Notes: a model not told the origin generated them from the sequence alone. Shown: positions 26,633-35,643, counted from the first letter of the stretch. The stretch is DNA of 44,455 nt from Allochromatium warmingii (GCF_900107145.1 NZ_FNOW01000026.1:1-44455), one strand, 5' to 3'. Program-made: numbers and translations.

Positions 26633-26680
26633 GCACCCAAATGGACAGCGCCGCGCTCACCTTGCACCAAAACAGCGCAC
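26633..26680. promoter_or_regulatory. candidate tandem NtrC-binding sites
   Basis: GCACCCAAATGGACA (26633-26647) and GCACCAAAACAGCGC (26664-26678) each hold one full NtrC half site (GCACC) and a partial second half (GGTGC). They are 31 bases apart, three helical turns, and 178-209 bases upstream of the predicted sigma-54 start. The whole gap 26378-26697 (320 bases) is otherwise only regulatory sequence and a GCTGGCGGCTGG-type micro-repeat at 26593-26621; no gene is seen. Confidence 0.45.
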
Positions 26681-26697
26681 GCATCGCGGCACTGCGT

Positions 26698-27894
26698 TCA
26701 GATCGCGCTAAAATGCACCCGCACCTGTCCGAAGATGGTCTCTTCGCGCACGGCGGCGGCTAGAGCGGCGCTCAGGTGCGCTGGATCGACACCGTGCAAC
26801 TGACAGGCCGCCAGCGGCAAGACCACTTCCACATGAATCCGCCCGCCGAGATAGTGCAACAGCACGCGCTGGCGCTGCTGGGCCGCAGGCAGAGCTGACC
26901 ACAGCGCATCGAGACGGGCGAGGGCTTCGGCGCGTAACGGCAGTGGCGCAACTGAGGGTTGCTCGGCGTCATCTTCGGGGTCGATATGCACCGTCACATC
27001 GGTCATATCGGAGATTTCGCGTTTGAGCCGCTGTTCAACCAGCACGCTAATCATGTGCCCTTCGGAGACGCTGATTTCGGCATCAACCAGCACATGCACA
27101 TCTGCCGAAACGCCGCCACCTAAGCGCCGTGTGCGCAGCATGTGAATATCACGCACGCCGCCGACCGAGCGAATCGTGCGCGTGACCTCGGCGATGCGGT
27201 CGGCTTCCAGTCCGGTATCAACCAATTCTGTGACCGCCCCCCAGCCCAGCCCCCACGCAATATGCGCGATCATCAATGCGACGATACAGGCGGCAATCGC
27301 ATCCAGATACGGCAGTCCAGCCAACGTGCCCAGAATGCCGATCAACACGACAATCGAAGAAATCGCATCACTGCGATGATGCCAAGCGTTAGCGCGGAGC
27401 AAATCCGAACGCACCCGCTTGGCATAGCTGAGTGTCCACCAGTAGAGCCATTCTTTCACCCCGATTGACACCAGCGTCGCCGCCAGCGCCAGCGTATCCG
27501 GTTGGAGCAGGGCGCTGGGTTCAAACAGCCGTTGCGCGGCATCCCAGCCGATGCCCAGCGCCACCAGCAGCAGCAAAACACCGAGCGCCAGCGTGGCCAC
27601 CGTTTCATAGCGGGCATGGCCGTAAGGGTGATCTTGATCGGGTTGTTGGGTGGCGTGATGACCGGCGACATACACCAACACATCGGAGAGCAAATCCGAC
27701 AGCGAGTGAATGCCGTCGGCAACCAATGCCTGCGAGTGACCGAGCAGACCGGCCACAATCTTGATTACAGATAAAATCAAATTGAGTACAGCACTCACGA
27801 TGCTGGTATGGGCCAGCGCGTGACGCCGTTCTTTAGTGGCCGGTGTATGTTCAATAGCGGACGCGGACGCAATCTGAGACATGCTGTGGGGCAT
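26698..27894 (-). CDS. cation diffusion facilitator (CDF) metal transporter
   Basis: This 398-residue inner-membrane antiporter has about six membrane helices at residues 30-235 and a cytoplasmic C-terminal domain at about 240-330. Metal-site motifs are DGIHSLSDLLSD in helix 2, HPYGHARYETVAT after helix 2 and NAWHHRSDAISS in helix 5. It resembles the MamB/FieF class that exports Fe, Zn, Co or Mn, but the metal cannot be told. An extra C-terminal segment (about 335-398) continues past the usual end. It is in the same orientation as glnA but separated from it by the regulatory region. Confidence 0.88.
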   Translation of the reverse strand: MPHSMSQIASASAIEHTPATKERRHALAHTSIVSAVLNLILSVIKIVAGLLGHSQALVADGIHSLSDLLSDVLVYVAGHHATQQPDQDHPYGHARYETVATLALGVLLLLVALGIGWDAAQRLFEPSALLQPDTLALAATLVSIGVKEWLYWWTLSYAKRVRSDLLRANAWHHRSDAISSIVVLIGILGTLAGLPYLDAIAACIVALMIAHIAWGLGWGAVTELVDTGLEADRIAEVTRTIRSVGGVRDIHMLRTRRLGGGVSADVHVLVDAEISVSEGHMISVLVEQRLKREISDMTDVTVHIDPEDDAEQPSVAPLPLRAEALARLDALWSALPAAQQRQRVLLHYLGGRIHVEVVLPLAACQLHGVDPAHLSAALAAAVREETIFGQVRVHFSAI

Positions 27895-28064
27895 TCTGGT
27901 CTGGGAATTTCAGACATATAGTATACGCTTAAGCAGGCAGATCGAGACTGACATCACAGTGTTTAGCCGTGTCTCAATCTAGGATTAAAGGCTAGTTTAA
28001 TGCTGCGCTCGCTTGGATTATGCCTGTGAGATATCCGGCAACCATCGCTCAACGAGGATGAACA

Positions 28065-31000
28065 ATGGCGATCTCCCTTCCAGAGGACGCAAGCCCTGAG
28101 GCGCTGACGTTGCTCAAGCAACAAAACAATGCCTTACGCGCCAGTCAGGAACAACTTGAACTGGCGTTGCACGCGGCACAAATGGGGGTCTGGGATTGGG
28201 AGCTGGCCAGCGGGCGCGTGGTTTGGGCCGGTGCGCACGCCCGCTTGTTCGGACTCAAACCAGAGGACTTCGGCGGCACGATTGACGCTGTGCAGCAGTG
28301 CGTGCATCCCGATGACCGCGAATACGGCATGACCTTAGCGCAACGCACGCTGACTGACGGCTGTGAGTTTGACAATGTGTATCGCGTCATCTGGCCTGAT
28401 GGCAGCATTCACTGGCTGCACTCACTCGGACGCTTAATCCGCGACTGTCAGGGCACGGCACAGCGCATCACTGGGGTCACCTTAGACATCACCGCCCAGC
28501 GCGAGGCGGAATGCCAAATGGCCGCGCTCTCCGCTGTGGTGCGTCACAGTGATGCGATCATGGTGATTAAAGATCTGGATCGGCGCGTGATTGCGACCAA
28601 TCCCAGCTTTGCCAAAGCCGCCGGTTATGCGTCAGAAGCTGAACTCATCGGCAAAACCGATGCTGAGATTTTTGGCATGTCGCCCGACGTTGAGCCGGTG
28701 CGCTCGTACATGCAGGATGAACTCGAAGCCCAGCGCCTGCCGCCGGGTGCGAGTCTGGTGCGCGAAGAGCCAGTCTTAACCCGTGATGGGCAACATCTTT
28801 GTTATCTGACCAAAAAATATCCGATCCATGACAGCGCCGGGCGGGTGATTGCCACCGCCAATATCTCGGTCGATATTACCCAGCGGCGCGAACTCGAATA
28901 TCAATTGCTCACCGCAACGGCGGAAGCGCGGGCGCTGGCGGAACGGGCTGAAGCGGCCAACCGTGCGAAAAGTGCATTTTTGGCCAATATGAGCCATGAG
29001 ATTCGCACGCCATTACATGCCGTGTTGGGATTTTGTTATTTGGTCGAACAACATCCGCTGGAACCGGATGTGCGTGAGCTGGTGGGCAAGATTCACAATG
29101 CCGGTGCCTCACTGCTAACGCTGATTAACGATATTCTCGACTTTTCTAAGATCGAAGCCGGGCATCTCCAGATTGAAGCCTCGCCCTTTCGACTCTCGGA
29201 ACTGCTCGATTCGCTGGCGGGCATTATGAATGCCGCTGTGGGCAACAAACCGCTCGAACTCATCCTCAACCCGCCCGAACACGGAATCGAATATCTGATT
29301 GGCGACAGCGCCCGCCTGCGCCAAGTGCTCATCAATCTGCTCGGCAACGCGATCAAATTCACCGATTGCGGCGAGGTGGAATTGCGTATCACCTGTCTGG
29401 CACAGAACGCCGACAGCGTGACCTTGCAATTTGCCGTGCGTGATACCGGCATCGGCATTGATCCGGCGCAACAGCGCGAAATCTTCGCCGCCTTCAGTCA
29501 GGCCGACACCAGCATCAACCGCCGTTTTGGGGGCACCGGGCTAGGATTAGCAATCAGCGCCCAACTGGTGCAACTGATGGGCAGTGACCTGCGCGTCGAG
29601 AGTGCGCACGGCTTGGGCAGTACCTTTTTGTTTACGCTGGTTTTGCCCCGCGATCCCGAAGCCCACCCGCTGCCTGGGGAGCGGATTGGCTTGCGGCTGT
29701 TGGTCGCTGATGACTGCGTGACTGCGGGCGCGGCACTCAAACACACCGCGCAAGCGTTTGGCTGGCAGGTCGATTGGGTTGACTCCGGTGCAGCGGCCCG
29801 CGCCCTGCTGCTGGAACGCATTGATACTATCCTGTCTTATGATGCCGTGCTGTTTGATTGGCGGATGCCGGATGAAGATGGCCTCAGCAGTGCGTGGGCG
29901 CTGCGCTCCGATTTGATTGCTTGGGGCATCACCAAGCTGCCGCTGCTGTTGCTGATGGCCAGTCCGCTGGATCGACCGCAGTTACTCAGTCAGCCTGGCT
30001 TTGAATATCTCGATGGCTTGCTTGATAAGCCAGTGACGCCCTCGGCGCTCTACAATGCGCTGGTGCAGCGGTTTAATCGGCGTCCGTCACCGCCGGTCTC
30101 TACACCGCGTCAGCAATCGCTGGCCGGCGTGCATGTGCTGGTTGTCGATGACAGCGAGATCAATCAAGAGGTTGCGCAGGGCATTTTGGTCAAGCACGGC
30201 GCTCAAGTCAGTCTCGCCGATGATGGCGAAGCAGCATTGGCTTGGCTGGCAACGCATCCGACCAGTGCTGACATTATTTTGATGGATGTGCAGATGCCGC
30301 GTCTCGACGGCTATGCGGCCACGCGCCTGATTCGCCAAGACCCGCGCTGGGAGATGCTACCGATCATCGCGCTCACCGCTGGCGCATTCCGTACCATGCA
30401 GGACGCGGCACAGGCGGCAGGGATGAATGATTTTATCGCCAAGCCATTTGAAGTGGCGCATTTGGTGCAGTGCATCGAACGTTGGGTCAAGTGTGACCCG
30501 GCCGCGCCGCCCGCCGCCACTGTTCGGGCACTGCCGCCGAGCGCCGCACCGCCGGCGCTCGATGCACTCAGCGAGTACGGGATCGACACCGCCACGGCGC
30601 TGGAACGCTGGGGCGATCCGAAGGTGTATCAGGGCTATTTGGCCAAATTTCGTGACAGTCACGCCGATGACGCGCCCGCGATTGCTGCTGCGCTCGATAG
30701 CGGCGCTCATGCTACAGCGGCGGCGCTGGCGCATAAACTCACGGGGGTGGCCACAACGCTGGCACTGCCACAGGTCGCGGCTCTGGCGCGTCATCTGGAA
30801 CAGGATGTGCGGCGCGGTGACCCCATTGATCCGGCGCGTTTGCAAGGATTGGGCGAAGCGATTGCCAGCGTCTGTTACGGCATCCGCGCTTGGGCGGACA
30901 CGGTACATACAGTGCCGCGTGCCGAGCCGCTGACGCCAGACGCCATCGCTGCCTTACACAGCCGCCTGCTGGCCGCTATTCAACAGCAGCACTTACGCCA

Positions 31001-31151
31001 AGCGGAAACATTGATTGAGCAGTTACATGCCACCATTGCCGACAACCGTTTGCGGACGCTCCAGGGTTATTTGAGCGATTTTGATTTTCGCGCCGCTGAG
31101 GGACTGATGCAGACGTTAATTCAGGATCTTGCGCTTTCACAATCGGAGTAA
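28065..31151 (+). CDS. hybrid histidine kinase: PAS-PAS-HK-REC-REC-Hpt
   Basis: The 1028-residue soluble kinase has two PAS domains (about 30-150 and 155-285), the second with a PAC end (VDITQRRELEYQL). The phospho-acceptor is H311 in NMSHEIRTPLHAVLGF. The ATPase domain is NLLGNAIKFTD, DTGIGIDP, GTGLGLAIS. Two receivers follow, with D598 in LFDWRMPDEDG and D741 in LMDVQMPRLDG. The Hpt domain has H890 in ALAHKLTGVATTL. All relay residues are present. It is cotranscribed with the HD-GYP regulator starting three bases after its stop, so it probably drives c-di-GMP breakdown. GAGGATGAACA precedes the ATG. Confidence 0.93.
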   Translation: MAISLPEDASPEALTLLKQQNNALRASQEQLELALHAAQMGVWDWELASGRVVWAGAHARLFGLKPEDFGGTIDAVQQCVHPDDREYGMTLAQRTLTDGCEFDNVYRVIWPDGSIHWLHSLGRLIRDCQGTAQRITGVTLDITAQREAECQMAALSAVVRHSDAIMVIKDLDRRVIATNPSFAKAAGYASEAELIGKTDAEIFGMSPDVEPVRSYMQDELEAQRLPPGASLVREEPVLTRDGQHLCYLTKKYPIHDSAGRVIATANISVDITQRRELEYQLLTATAEARALAERAEAANRAKSAFLANMSHEIRTPLHAVLGFCYLVEQHPLEPDVRELVGKIHNAGASLLTLINDILDFSKIEAGHLQIEASPFRLSELLDSLAGIMNAAVGNKPLELILNPPEHGIEYLIGDSARLRQVLINLLGNAIKFTDCGEVELRITCLAQNADSVTLQFAVRDTGIGIDPAQQREIFAAFSQADTSINRRFGGTGLGLAISAQLVQLMGSDLRVESAHGLGSTFLFTLVLPRDPEAHPLPGERIGLRLLVADDCVTAGAALKHTAQAFGWQVDWVDSGAAARALLLERIDTILSYDAVLFDWRMPDEDGLSSAWALRSDLIAWGITKLPLLLLMASPLDRPQLLSQPGFEYLDGLLDKPVTPSALYNALVQRFNRRPSPPVSTPRQQSLAGVHVLVVDDSEINQEVAQGILVKHGAQVSLADDGEAALAWLATHPTSADIILMDVQMPRLDGYAATRLIRQDPRWEMLPIIALTAGAFRTMQDAAQAAGMNDFIAKPFEVAHLVQCIERWVKCDPAAPPAATVRALPPSAAPPALDALSEYGIDTATALERWGDPKVYQGYLAKFRDSHADDAPAIAAALDSGAHATAAALAHKLTGVATTLALPQVAALARHLEQDVRRGDPIDPARLQGLGEAIASVCYGIRAWADTVHTVPRAEPLTPDAIAALHSRLLAAIQQQHLRQAETLIEQLHATIADNRLRTLQGYLSDFDFRAAEGLMQTLIQDLALSQSE

Positions 31152-31154
31152 ATC

Positions 31155-32144
31155 ATGTTGCCCGCTCGCTTACTGATTGTTGATGATGAGCCAGCGAATC
31201 TCGCTGTGCTCCGCCAGATTCTCGAACCGCATTATGCGCTGTTATTTGCACGGCATGGGGCGGATGCGCTGGAATTAGCCCGCCGTCATCATCCGAATTT
31301 AATTCTGCTCGATATTGAAATGCCGGGGCTAGATGGCTATAGCGTCTGTCGCGCACTCAAAGCCGATCCGCAGACTGAAGCGATTCCGGTGATTTTTGTG
31401 ACCGCACTCTCCGAACTTGATGATGAAGAACTCGGATTTGAGGTCGGCTGTGTTGATTATTTAGTCAAACCAGTGAGTGCCGGCATTGTGCGGGCACGGG
31501 TGCGGGCACATTTATCACTGGTGCAAGCCAAACAGCTTGATAAAAGCTATCGTGATGCGCTGGCAATGCTGGCGAAAGCTGGTCATTACAATGACAGTGA
31601 TACCGGAATGCACGTTTGGCGCATGGCTGCGTATGCACGCGCACTGGCTGAAGCGATTGGTTGGTCAGCGTCGCGCTGTGAATTGCTGGAATTAGCCGCA
31701 CCCATGCACGACACTGGCAAGATTGGCATTCCTGATGCAATTTTGCGCAAGCCCGGTAAATTAGATGCCGATGAATGGACGATCATGCGCACCCATAGTC
31801 AGCTTGGGCATGACATTTTAGTCAGCAGTGATGCGCCGATTTTTCAACTCGCCGCTGAAATTGCGCTCTGTCATCATGAGCATTGGAATGGCGGCGGTTA
31901 TCCGCACGGCTTAAGTGGTGAAGCGATTCCCGAATCAGCGCGAATTGTAGCCATTGCCGATGTATTCGATGCACTGACGATGAAGCGCCCCTATAAAGAA
32001 GCGTGGCCGATTGAACAGACGTTGGCAACCATGCAGGTATCAAGCGGTGAGCAATTCGAGCCGCGTTTAATGACGTGTTTTATCGAAATTTTACCGCGTA
32101 TTTTGGAAATTAAAGCAGAATGGGAACGGCGCGAGGGTGCATAA
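31155..32144 (+). CDS. REC-HD-GYP response regulator, c-di-GMP phosphodiesterase
   Basis: The 329-residue protein has a receiver domain (residues 5-120, D53 in LLDIEMPG) and an HD-GYP domain (about 145-320). The metal pair is H185/D186 in MHDTGKIGIPD, then LCHHEHWNGGGYPHGLSGE with the GYP, and RIVAIADVFDALT. The conserved set for c-di-GMP hydrolysis is complete. The Shine-Dalgarno sequence CGGAG lies in the end of the hybrid kinase gene, so the two are coupled. It is an RpfG-like output of that kinase; signal unknown. Confidence 0.93.
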   Translation: MLPARLLIVDDEPANLAVLRQILEPHYALLFARHGADALELARRHHPNLILLDIEMPGLDGYSVCRALKADPQTEAIPVIFVTALSELDDEELGFEVGCVDYLVKPVSAGIVRARVRAHLSLVQAKQLDKSYRDALAMLAKAGHYNDSDTGMHVWRMAAYARALAEAIGWSASRCELLELAAPMHDTGKIGIPDAILRKPGKLDADEWTIMRTHSQLGHDILVSSDAPIFQLAAEIALCHHEHWNGGGYPHGLSGEAIPESARIVAIADVFDALTMKRPYKEAWPIEQTLATMQVSSGEQFEPRLMTCFIEILPRILEIKAEWERREGA

Positions 32145-32160
32145 AGCATCGTTAAAATTT

Positions 32161-32266
32161 TTAGACAGGATTAACAGGATGTTTCAAGATTAACACGATG
32201 CAGTGTGTACTGCTCAAAACTAAAAAAATCCTGTTCATCCTGAAACATCCTGTTAATCCTGTCTAA
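32161..32266. repeat. long inverted repeat, CAGGATTAACAGGAT family, copy 1
   Basis: Arms 32161-32199 and 32228-32266 are 39 bases and pair with about four mismatches (TTAGACAGGATTAACAGGAT and its complement). Each arm itself repeats CAGGATNNACAGGAT. It lies between convergent genes (HD-GYP and O-antigen ligase) and may end transcription. Copy 2 is at 38125-38230. Confidence 0.85.
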
Positions 32267-32284
32267 ATGTTATTTCAATTTTAG

Positions 32285-33532
32285 CTAACCTTGCCGCTCA
32301 ACAAGCAGCGCACAGACTACCATCGCCAGATACCAAATCAACGCTGATATAAAATGCGCATAGAGTGATAATGAGGCACTCAACGGAAAAGCAGCTAAAA
32401 ATAGCGTCAGTGCCCAGGGCAGCACCGCATCTTGACCTTGACGTTTTAAGCGCCATATTAACATTAAGAGCAGCACGCAAAATATTGCATAGCCACTTAA
32501 GCCAATAATGCCGGTTTCAGCCGCGACTTCAAGCACGAATAAATGCGGCTGACTGCGATGAATTGGATCACCGCCCGAATAGTGTGAATACGCATCAGCA
32601 AAGCCATTGGCACCGATGCCATTGATTTGATTCTGCTCAAACATCCGCGCCGCACCTAACCAATGTGGCAGCCGATCACTGACGGCAACATTAAACGCCG
32701 TATAATCATTCGACAGCAAACCAGAGAGTTGGGTTACGCGGTCGCGCAACCAATCCGATTGCAGCAAACTGCCGAGACTGACAACCATAATCAGCGATAG
32801 CAGAATCAGCACCCGCCGCCGATCAAACCACAGAGTTTGCGCTCCCAATGCCAGCCAATAGAGCACAACACCGAGCGCCAAGAGCATCCAAGAAACGCGA
32901 CTTCCGCCATACAAAATCACAATAAAATAGGGAATCAGCATCAGCCACAGCCCTGGGATCACACGATTAAAGCGATGCAGCCCATAAAAAAACACCGGCG
33001 AAAAAATTGCTAAAACAATTCCGAGTTTTACGCCGGGGAGCATTCCAGTTAAACGATTGCCTTCAAAACTTTTGCGGCCAAATAGATTTTCTCCGGTTAT
33101 CAGTTGCAGTATCCCATCTGCCATCCAGAAGAGCAAAATTGCTAAGACAACCGCAAGAATAGTATCGGCCCGTGAGCGCAGCGGCAGCCGCTCAATAATG
33201 AAATAACCGGCCAGCAGATAAATCAAATACCGCAGGCTGACAGATAAGGTTGAGCGCACTGATTCGGCATCGACGGCTGAAATCAGCATCGGAATCCAGA
33301 GACAGAGAAACAGCGCCAGATACCATTTAAATCCGCTTGACCAAGCCTGCTGGCGATTGCGTATCCAGAGCACCAAGCCGATGACTGCCAGCACTGCCAG
33401 CACAAAGCGATAGCTTTCGTGAACGGCAAAGAGCAATAAAAATAGTCCAATCAATATGGCTGGCCAGCGCGGAGAATGTTGCAACGCTGTTAAGCGGCGC
33501 GTTAAACCAGAAAAATCAAAAACAGTATGCAT
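32285..33532 (-). CDS. O-antigen ligase (WaaL/Wzy-like)
   Basis: This 415-residue protein has about 10-12 membrane helices and one large periplasmic loop (about 265-330: SDYTAFNVAVSDRLPHWLGAA ... GIGANGFADAY ... PIHRSQPHLFVLEVAAETG). The HRSQPHLFxLEVAxETGIIG stretch is typical of the Wzy_C family, which includes WaaL ligases and Wzy polymerases. These join O-antigen to lipid A-core or polymerise it in the periplasm. The two types cannot be split by sequence here. It is monocistronic; the IR at 32161 sits just past its 3' end. Confidence 0.82.
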   Translation of the reverse strand: MHTVFDFSGLTRRLTALQHSPRWPAILIGLFLLLFAVHESYRFVLAVLAVIGLVLWIRNRQQAWSSGFKWYLALFLCLWIPMLISAVDAESVRSTLSVSLRYLIYLLAGYFIIERLPLRSRADTILAVVLAILLFWMADGILQLITGENLFGRKSFEGNRLTGMLPGVKLGIVLAIFSPVFFYGLHRFNRVIPGLWLMLIPYFIVILYGGSRVSWMLLALGVVLYWLALGAQTLWFDRRRVLILLSLIMVVSLGSLLQSDWLRDRVTQLSGLLSNDYTAFNVAVSDRLPHWLGAARMFEQNQINGIGANGFADAYSHYSGGDPIHRSQPHLFVLEVAAETGIIGLSGYAIFCVLLLMLIWRLKRQGQDAVLPWALTLFLAAFPLSASLSLYAHFISALIWYLAMVVCALLVERQG

Positions 33533-33604
33533 GATTCGGTGATGTCTGGAAGAATGGTGTCTGTCAGAATCAAATAAAATTTGATCTGAGTTAATTTGAT
33601 TAGG

Positions 33605-33632
33605 TGGTCACGAAGCTGGAGCGTTGTGACCA
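33605..33632 (+). repeat. REP-like palindrome, copy F
   Basis: TGGTCACGAAGC (33605-33616) and GCGTTGTGACCA (33621-33632) enclose TGGA with two mismatched pairs and are followed by GAAAAC. It is upstream of the RelE/XRE module and downstream of nothing but the ligase promoter region. Confidence 0.8.
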
Positions 33633-33709
33633 GAAAACATGCGCGAAACGGATCAAATAGCTGTATCTGACCAGTTGCTTTTTATCCGTCTTAGCCGTAC
33701 AGTATTGCT

Positions 33710-34027
33710 GTGTATACAATTATCGAAACACCGCTGTTTACTGAAGATGCCCGCTTAATCTGGTCTGAGGCTGAGCGCGGTGCTTTTTGTGCGTGGCTGG
33801 CGGCTCATCCGCTGGCAGGTGATGTTATCCCAAATACCGGCGGATGCCGCAAGGTTCGTTGGATACGTTCTGGTATGGGAAAACGTGGTGGAACACGGGT
33901 AATTTATTACAATCGGCTTGAGAATGGCCTGATTTATTTGTTGGTGATCTATGCCAAAACAGAACGCGGTTCGATCCCAGCGCATATATTGAAAGCAATT
34001 CGTGAGGAATTGATTGATGTCCACTAA
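33710..34027 (+). CDS. RelE/HigB-type toxin
   Basis: This 105-residue protein reads MYTIIETPLFTEDARLIWSEAE, then RKVRWIRSGMGKRGGTRVIYY, LIYLLVIYAKTERGSIPAHIL. The GxGKRGGxRVIYY core and the YAKTER end are the RelE-superfamily (HigB/YgjN-like) mRNA-cleaving toxin signature, with conserved arginines and lysine. It begins with a GTG. The XRE antitoxin gene overlaps its end by 11 bases, the toxin-first HigBA order. Confidence 0.85.
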   Translation: MYTIIETPLFTEDARLIWSEAERGAFCAWLAAHPLAGDVIPNTGGCRKVRWIRSGMGKRGGTRVIYYNRLENGLIYLLVIYAKTERGSIPAHILKAIREELIDVH

Positions 34028-34298
34028 CACTGATACTATCACCGGCGAAGAAATTGGCGAAAAATTATTAGCCTCAATTCGCCAATTAAAAGCCGGTCAG
34101 GGAACTGTTGTGTATTCATCCGCTGCACAAGCACGCCATAAAACTGGTTTATCGCAAGCGCAATTTGCCCAATTGCTTGGTGTCTCGGTGCGTACCCTGC
34201 AAGAATGGGAACAAGGACGCCGCCGCCCGAGTAAAGCGGCGCAGACTTTGTTTAAGGTTGCTGAATATCATCCCGAAGCCTTGCGTGAATTAATCTAA
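34017..34298 (+). CDS. XRE-family antitoxin (HigA-like)
   Basis: The 93-residue protein carries a helix-turn-helix at about 45-85 (ARHKTGLSQAQFAQLLGVSVRTLQEWEQGRRRPSKAAQTL), the classic XRE pattern with QWEQGRR-like turn. The N-terminal 40 residues are unstructured or helical and probably mask the toxin. It is coupled to the RelE/HigB gene by overlap. The ATG at 34017 follows GAGGA; a TTG three bases earlier is less likely. Confidence 0.85.
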   Translation: MSTNTDTITGEEIGEKLLASIRQLKAGQGTVVYSSAAQARHKTGLSQAQFAQLLGVSVRTLQEWEQGRRRPSKAAQTLFKVAEYHPEALRELI

Positions 34299-34329
34299 TG
34301 TTTGCGCAGGATTAGAAAAATTAACACCG

Positions 34330-35643
34330 ATGAACCCAGCCCCTGCCATCGTTTTTATCGACCCCGGCCCGAATCTAGCGCAATACTTTGCGGCGGTCGG
34401 CGCTGGTTTAGCGCCAGCTTATCGCGCCGTTTTTTTTGCACCGCGTGTTAAAAGCCGCAGTATCTTGCGGCGTTTGCACGGCGAATGCTATCCCGCCCGC
34501 CATGAATGGCGCACGCCGTCGCACGCCGCCGCGCTTCCGCATCTGGATCGCGCCGCATTGGAGGCGCAGTTGCGCCAGCCGTCGGATCGGGCGCTGGTCG
34601 CGGGCGATGCTCCCGTTTTTCAGCATTTAGCCCGCGATCTGGCCGCACTCTTTGCCGATCTTCAGCCAGCCGGCGTGGTGTGCTGGAACGGCTCTGGGCT
34701 GGCCGCCGCCAGTGCCACCCAGTTAGCGCGAGCACAGAATGTGCCGGTGCTGTTTGCCGAAAATGGCTATCTGCCCAATACCTTGCAGCTCGATGCGCTC
34801 GGCGTCAATGCGCGATCCAGCCTCACGCAGCGGCTGGCCGAACACGCCGACGCTATTGCCACGCGCCCGATTAGCCCCGCGCATCAGCACGAATTGGATA
34901 CGGTGCTGACCGCCTATCGCGCTGGTCAGCCGCCGCCACAGTGTCCGCCGGCGGGCGGTTGGGTGCGGGCCTCGCCGCTGGCTTATCTGATTCAAGCGGG
35001 GCGCGATTGGCGGGCGCGTTCCCCGTCAGTGCGGCTGAATCGCCGCATTCCGCGCCAGATCCCCGCATTACCGGAGCGATTCGTGTTTTTTCCGCTTCAG
35101 GTACGTCAAGACAGTCAATTACAACTGCATTCGCCGCTCTATGGGGCGCGACTCGATCTGGCGATTCGTGATCTGGCGCAGGCGGTGCAGGCGTTGGATC
35201 CACCGCGCCGCTTGGTTGTCAAGCTGCATCCGGCGGATCTCAATAAAACCGACTATGACCCTATTGCTGCCGAACTGCCCGCAGTGGTGTGGATCGGTGG
35301 CGGCGATGTGCGCACGCTGGTGCAACGCGCTGAGGCGGTGGTGACGATCAATTCGACGGTCGGTATCGAGGCGTTGATCTTCGGCAAACCAGTGGTCACG
35401 CTCGGTGATAATCTTTATGTGCATGAACGGCTGGTGCATCCAGTGCGGCAGCGTGAGGCGCTGTTGACGCAACTTCAGCATGCGCTCAATACGCCGCCCG
35501 ATAGCGAATTTATCGCCCGTTATCTGCATTTTCTCTATTTTGAGGGCTTGGTGCGGGCGCATTGGCGTGATTTTTCGCCGTCATCGGTGCAGCAATTCGC
35601 CGACGCGATCAGCGACCGCTTGGCGTCGGCGGCAAGCCCATAA
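34330..35643 (+). CDS. KpsS/LipB-type capsule polysaccharide biosynthesis protein
   Basis: The 437-residue cytoplasmic protein matches the capsule biosynthesis family (Pfam Capsule_synth), which includes the Kdo transferases KpsS and KpsC. Visible motifs are the N-terminal GVVCWNGSG and PVLFAENGYLPNTLQLD, RFVFFPLQVRQDSQLQLHSP, LVVKLHPADLNKTDY, and the nucleotide-sugar part AVVTINSTVGIEALIFGKPVVTLGD. A single-domain, stand-alone copy with no kps export genes nearby suggests an LPS or polysaccharide role; the substrate is unknown. Its last 35 bases overlap the convergent GT4 gene. Confidence 0.8.
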   Translation: MNPAPAIVFIDPGPNLAQYFAAVGAGLAPAYRAVFFAPRVKSRSILRRLHGECYPARHEWRTPSHAAALPHLDRAALEAQLRQPSDRALVAGDAPVFQHLARDLAALFADLQPAGVVCWNGSGLAAASATQLARAQNVPVLFAENGYLPNTLQLDALGVNARSSLTQRLAEHADAIATRPISPAHQHELDTVLTAYRAGQPPPQCPPAGGWVRASPLAYLIQAGRDWRARSPSVRLNRRIPRQIPALPERFVFFPLQVRQDSQLQLHSPLYGARLDLAIRDLAQAVQALDPPRRLVVKLHPADLNKTDYDPIAAELPAVVWIGGGDVRTLVQRAEAVVTINSTVGIEALIFGKPVVTLGDNLYVHERLVHPVRQREALLTQLQHALNTPPDSEFIARYLHFLYFEGLVRAHWRDFSPSSVQQFADAISDRLASAASP

